Assembly (NCBI GenBank): GCA_964019055.1
Contig: OZ025210.1
Location: 14,619,332 to 14,683,331, forward strand
Source of the DNA: Anthopleura xanthogrammica
Lineage: Eukaryota; Cnidaria; Anthozoa; Actiniaria; Actiniidae
Length of the DNA stretch: 64,000 bases
Direction of reading: 5' to 3'
Under the pieces are notes generated by a model that worked only from the letters and a program-made list of their open reading frames with translations, did not search any database and was not told the origin of the DNA. Positions 61,301 to 64,000 of this stretch are shown piece by piece (the first letter of the stretch is position 1; each line of letters begins with the position of its first letter). Position numbers and translations under genes: made by a program.

Positions 61301-63616
61301 GATTATATAAGATTGGGATGGATTGGATGTGATTGAGATGGATTGAATGTGACTAGAATTGATTGGATGTGACTGAGATGGATTGGATGTGATTGGGATA
61401 GATTATATAAGATTGGGATGGATTGGATGTGACTGAGATGGATTGGATGTGACTGGGATAGATTGGATGTGACAGAAATGGATTGGATGTGACTGGAATT
61501 CATAGGATGTGACTGAGATAGATTGGATGTGACAGAAACGGATTGGATATGACTGGGATAGAATGTATGTGACTGGGATGGATTGGATGTGACTGGGATG
61601 TATTGCGTTTGACTGAGATGGATTGGATTTGACTGAGATGGAATAGATTTGACTGGGATGGATTGAATGTGACTGGAATGGATTGGATGTGACTGAGATG
61701 GAATGGATGTGACTGGGATAGATTGTATAAGACTGGGATGGATTGGATGTGACTGAGATGGATTGAATGTGACTGGGATGGAATGGATGTGACTGGGATA
61801 GATTGTATAAGATTGGGATGGATTGAATGTGACTGGGATGGACTGGATGAGACTGGGATGGATTGGATGTGCCTGGGATGGATTGCATGTGACTGGAATG
61901 GATTGGATGTGACTGAGATGGAATGGATGTGACTTGGATAGATTGTATAAGATTGGGATGGATTGGATGTGACTGAGATGGATTGAATGTGACTGGGATG
62001 GAATGGATGTGACTGGGATAGATTGTATAAGATTGGGATGGATTGGATGTGACTGAGATGGATTGGATGTGACTGGGATGGAATGGATGTGACTGGGATG
62101 GATTGGATATAACAGGGATGGAATGGATGTGACAGAAATGGATTGAATGTGACTGAAATTGATTGAATTTGACTGAGATGGAAATGGATGTGACTGGGAT
62201 GGATTGAATATGACAGGGATGGATTGGATGTGACTGAGATGGAATGGATGTGACTGGGATAGATTATATAAGATTGGGATGGATTGGATGTGACTGAGAT
62301 GGATTGAATGTGACTAGAATTGATTGGATGTGACTGAGATGGATTGGATGTGACTGGGATAGATTATATAAGATTGGGATGGATTGGATGTGACAGAAAT
62401 GGATTGGATGTGACTGGAATTGATTGGATGTGACTGAGATGGAATGGATGTGACTGGGATAGATTATATAAGATTGGGATGGATTGGATGTGACTGAGAT
62501 AGATTGGATGTGACTGGGATAGATTGGATGTGACAGAAATGGATTGGATGTGACTGGAATTGATTGGATGTGACTGGAATTGATTGGATGTGACTGAGAT
62601 AGATTGGATGTGACTGGGATAGATTGGATGTGACTGGGATAGATTGGATGTGACAGAAATGGATGGGATGTGACTGGAATTGATTGGATTTGACTGAGAT
62701 GGAATGGATGTGACTGGGATAGATTATATAAGATTGGGATGGATTGAATGTGACTAGGATGGATTGGATTTGACTGAGATGGAATGGATGTGACTGGGAT
62801 AGATTGGATGTGACTGAGATGGAATGGATGTGACTGGGATTGATTGGATTTGAATAAGATGGATTGGATGTGACTAGGATTGAATGGATTTCACGGAGAT
62901 GGAAATGGATGTGACTGGAATGGATTGAATATGACAGAAATGAATTGGATGTGACTGGGATGGTTTACATGTGACTGGAATGGATTGGACTTGACTGAGA
63001 TGGATTGGATGTGACTGGGATACAGTGTATAAAACTGGGATGGTTTGGATGTGACTGAGATGGATTGAATGTGACTGGTATGGATTGGATGTGAGTGGGA
63101 TGGATTGGATGTGACTGAGATGGAATGGATGTGACTGGGATGGATTGGATGTGACTGGGATGGATTGGATATGACTAAGATGGATTGAATGTGACTAGGA
63201 TGGATTGGATTTGACTGAGATGGAATGGATGTGACTGGGATGGATTGGATGTGACTAGGATGGAATGGATTTGACTGAGTTGGAATGGAAGTGACTTTGA
63301 TGGATGGATGTGAATAAGATGTGTAGGATTTTAATGAAAAGTATTTGATGTGACTGGTATAGAATAGAAGAATGTCTGAGTTATTCCTATATCGTATACA
63401 GTGTCAAGATTGTTCAATAGTGATGTCAATTAGTAATGACTTATATTGTTTCTCTAGCGGCCAGGACAAATTATTTATGCTGAGCTGTGGGACTTCAAAT
63501 ATAGTGAAGAAATGCCAAGTGTTGCTTTTCCACCAGAATACAAAGACACTGAATATGCTGATATTCAAGGTCTCTCAAGTCAAGAAAATAATGAGCCAAT
63601 ATATGAAAAGTTATAG
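31325..63616 (+). CDS. Gene C: Alr-like three-Ig receptor with ITIM/ITSM tail (spliced model)
   Basis: Join 31325-31397, 31530-31904, 32202-32477, 32745-33023, 33470-33544, 33858-33932, 34593-34727, 34800-34830, 34993-35146, 63458-63616: 1632 nt, 544 codons with the final TAG, phases consistent throughout. Order: signal peptide; V-like Ig domain; two I-set domains with canonical Cys and Trp; two duplicated stalk repeats; transmembrane helix ([20 protein letters not shown]); basic juxtamembrane KKTCMSKK; cytoplasmic tail with PIYAQVD twice, IIYAEL, TEYADI and PIYEKL. This is the layout of Alr allorecognition receptors and of inhibitory immune receptors: extracellular binding, with tyrosine motifs to recruit SH2 proteins such as SHP-type phosphatases (inference). 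Anomaly: an in-frame TAA at 31883-31885, avoidable only by an upstream donor. The last intron is 28.3 kb of minisatellite. Confidence 0.65.
31530..31904 (+). CDS. Gene C exon 2: V-like Ig domain with premature TAA
   Basis: Acceptor TTATAACAG, phase 1. Ig signatures are [13 protein letters not shown] on the B-C side and [18 protein letters not shown] on the E-F side. The F-strand Cys is present but the B-strand Cys is replaced (RFVW), so the standard disulphide is absent. A TAA interrupts DPITS-stop-VKLVVT in the last strand before the donor A|GTAAGT at 31905. An alternative donor, CAA|GTTAAGT at 31881, is also phase 1 and would remove the stop together with the last strand. Confidence 0.75.
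32202..32477 (+). CDS. Gene C exon 3: I-set Ig domain
   Basis: Acceptor TTGTTTTTTAG, donor TTGT|GTAAGT, phase 1 to phase 1. Canonical I-set residues: [15 protein letters not shown] and [20 protein letters not shown]. Both disulphide cysteines and the core Trp are present, unlike the V-like domains of the cluster. Confidence 0.85.
32745..33023 (+). CDS. Gene C exon 4: I-set Ig domain
   Basis: Acceptor TTGTTATTACAG, donor TTGA|GTGAGT, phase 1 to phase 1. [16 protein letters not shown] and [19 protein letters not shown] show the canonical Cys-Trp-Cys core. It has N-glycosylation sequons (NIS, NTT, NVT). Confidence 0.85.
33247..33360. repeat. (GGAT)n and variants
   Basis: GGAT/GGAC tetranucleotide repeat in the intron between exons 4 and 5. 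Confidence 0.9.
33470..33544 (+). CDS. Gene C exon 5: stalk repeat 1
   Basis: 75 nt, phase 1 to phase 1, reading [20 protein letters not shown] then ATKQ. It is a duplicate of exon 6, including parts of the flanking introns. The exon is symmetric, so copy number can vary without frame change. Confidence 0.7.
33655..33746. repeat. (GA)n microsatellite 1
   Basis: About 45 GA copies in the intron between the duplicated stalk exons; matched by a similar tract after exon 6 (34280-34359). Confidence 0.95.
33858..33932 (+). CDS. Gene C exon 6: stalk repeat 2
   Basis: 75 nt, phase 1 to phase 1, reading [20 protein letters not shown] then VTKQ. The same length and pattern as exon 5 show a recent exon-plus-intron tandem duplication. 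Confidence 0.7.
34050..34104. repeat. (GAT)n microsatellite
   Basis: About 18 GAT copies in the intron after stalk exon 6. Confidence 0.95.
34280..34359. repeat. (GA)n microsatellite 2
   Basis: GA repeat upstream of the transmembrane exon; probably the counterpart of 33655-33746 from the exon duplication. Confidence 0.95.
34593..34727 (+). CDS. Gene C exon 7: transmembrane segment
   Basis: The acceptor chosen is CCCAGGTAG (AG at 34591-34592), because it preserves phase 1; the earlier AG at 34588 would give a stop. It encodes [12 protein letters not shown], then a helix of about 22 residues ([20 protein letters not shown] onward), then KKTCMSKK as stop-transfer. The donor AAAA|GTAAGT is strong. 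Confidence 0.8.
34800..34830 (+). CDS. Gene C exon 8: 31-nt cytoplasmic exon
   Basis: Acceptor ATATTTTGTAG, donor ATGA|GTAAGT, phase 1 to phase 2, reading [10 protein letters not shown]. Not symmetric, so skipping it would shift the frame. Confidence 0.65.
34993..35146 (+). CDS. Gene C exon 9: cytoplasmic YAQV motifs
   Basis: A tandem acceptor (GTGCAGCAG) allows a start at 34993 or 34996, a one-codon difference. The exon encodes EIPIYAQVD and [14 protein letters not shown], an internal duplication of about 24 residues. YxxV spacing resembles ITIM-type sites except that position -2 is Pro. The donor AAG|GTAATG is phase 0. Read-through into the intron adds 17 codons and then stops at TGA. Confidence 0.75.
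35251..63345. repeat. 28-kb minisatellite, 20-bp unit, nested higher-order repeats
   Basis: About 1,400 units of GGGATGGATTGGATGTGACT and variants. Marker variants show segmental duplications inside the array: 399 bp (35861 to 36260), 1597 bp in three tandem copies (37527, 39124, 40721), 1038 bp (49201 to 50239), 482 bp (52491 to 52973), 2204 bp (54241 to 56445) and 560 bp (58441 to 59001). Outer units (35251-35460 and 62880-63345) are more diverged than inner ones. The unit has no stop codon on the minus strand in any frame, giving spurious frames up to 1,944 codons. The array is wholly within gene C's last intron. Confidence 0.97.
63458..63616 (+). CDS. Gene C exon 10: ITIM/ITSM C-terminal exon
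   Basis: Acceptor TTGTTTCTCTAG; phase 0, matching exon 9. It encodes 52 residues to TAG 63614-63616. Motifs in order: IIYAEL (fits the ITIM pattern I-x-Y-x-x-L), [10 protein letters not shown] (T-x-Y-x-x-I, the ITSM pattern) and a terminal PIYEKL. The frame is not the one an ATG search gives: the 94-codon frame at 63372-63656 is a shadow in another frame. The tyrosine motifs and phase support its reality; the link over 28 kb needs RNA. Confidence 0.75.
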   Translation, partial: RPGQIIYAELWDFKYSEEMPSVAFPPEYKDTEYADIQGLSSQENNEPIYEKL

Positions 63617-63668
63617 AAGAGAAGATGAAAAAGGATACTTTTCATTGAGTTTTTGATAAATATATATA

Positions 63669-63674
63669 AATAAA
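63669..63674 (+). promoter_or_regulatory. Putative poly(A) signal of gene C
   Basis: AATAAA 52 bp after the stop codon of exon 10. A second one occurs at about 63949. The rest of 63675-64000 shows no gene. Confidence 0.45.
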
Positions 63675-64000
63675 AAAATACTCATTTCCTATAATAAAAA
63701 AGATGGGAAAGCATTCCTAGATCAGTATTTTAAGTAAAGAAATAATATGTTCGAAAGAAATAGTGTACATTAGAGTATCCTATGAGTATCTGTTTACTAG
63801 TGGAAATTTGACTGAGGATCAGCTTGGGGTTTCTGCATGTCTGGAACTTGACATTAGGTCTTAGAAACCGGTTTTAATTCTTGTGCTTTTTGATCAGCCG
63901 ATAGACGGAAACATTAAATTAATTTGTATCTTTGAGTTAAAATAAGTCAATAAATATCCCATAGTTCACATGCAGTAAATATCTTTGTTTGTAAGCTTGT

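Noticed and set aside
35446..61888. Very long minus-strand open frames (up to 1,944 codons) reading [24 protein letters not shown] repeats
   Set aside because: The 20-bp unit is stop-free on that strand in all three frames, so three units give a 20-residue periodic peptide in any frame. Many such frames overlap each other in different frames, none has a non-repeat domain or signal, and they all lie inside an intron.
35251..63345. CRISPR-like array
   Set aside because: There are no unique spacers; the array is contiguous 20-bp units in a eukaryotic intron.
63372..63656. 94-codon plus-strand open frame
   Set aside because: It overlaps gene C exon 10 in a different frame. The exon frame has an acceptor, matching phase, five tyrosine residues in recognised motifs and a poly(A) signal; this frame has none of these.

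Overview
This is an AT-rich eukaryotic window. It has small exons split by introns, no bacterial operon signals, many non-LTR retrotransposon relics, tRNA-derived SINE pieces, MITEs and very large tandem arrays. The best reading is a non-bilaterian animal, most likely a hydrozoan cnidarian such as Hydractinia. The three plus-strand genes look like members of the Alr-type immunoglobulin-superfamily family of the hydrozoan allorecognition complex. Species and family are inferred from domain layout, not from a search.

The genes were assembled by hand from splice sites. Introns between extracellular exons are all phase 1 (the first base of the codon lies in the upstream exon), and every assembled model is divisible by three. 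Gene A (1835-13862) encodes a signal peptide, one V-like Ig domain without the canonical cysteine pair, a Thr-rich stalk, and a hydrophobic C-terminus that ends at a stop. Gene B (22534-29690) is its close paralogue with the same layout and the same predicted length (207 codons); its C-terminus looks like a GPI-anchor signal. Gene C (31325-63616) is a full receptor: signal peptide, V-like domain, two canonical I-set domains, two duplicated 75-nt stalk exons, a transmembrane exon, and a cytoplasmic tail with five tyrosine motifs. The C-terminal exon carries an ITIM (IIYAEL) and an ITSM-like motif (TEYADI). Gene C has an in-frame TAA near the end of its V-like exon, so it is either a null allele or uses a nearby upstream donor.

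The most striking feature is where the repeats sit. About 28.1 kb (35251-63345) is a minisatellite with a 20-bp unit, built by nested segmental duplications. It lies entirely inside the last intron of gene C and separates the ITIM/ITSM exon from the rest of the receptor. A second array (41-bp unit with a palindromic core, 15-unit higher-order repeat of 615 bp, about 23150-28083, interrupted by three inserted elements) fills intron 1 of gene B between signal peptide and Ig domain. A perfect 183-copy GAGT tract separates genes B and C. The very long minus-strand open frames over the 20-bp array are artefacts of a unit that is stop-free on that strand.

Layout: 1-260 ATT microsatellite; 1.8-14.3 kb gene A with introns full of MITEs and LINE/SINE relics; 14.5-18.3 kb LINE fragments; 18.9-22.5 kb mostly unannotatable with SINE and hairpin pieces; 22.5-29.7 kb gene B; 30.0-30.8 kb GAGT tract; 31.3-63.6 kb gene C; 63.6-64 kb its 3' flank.
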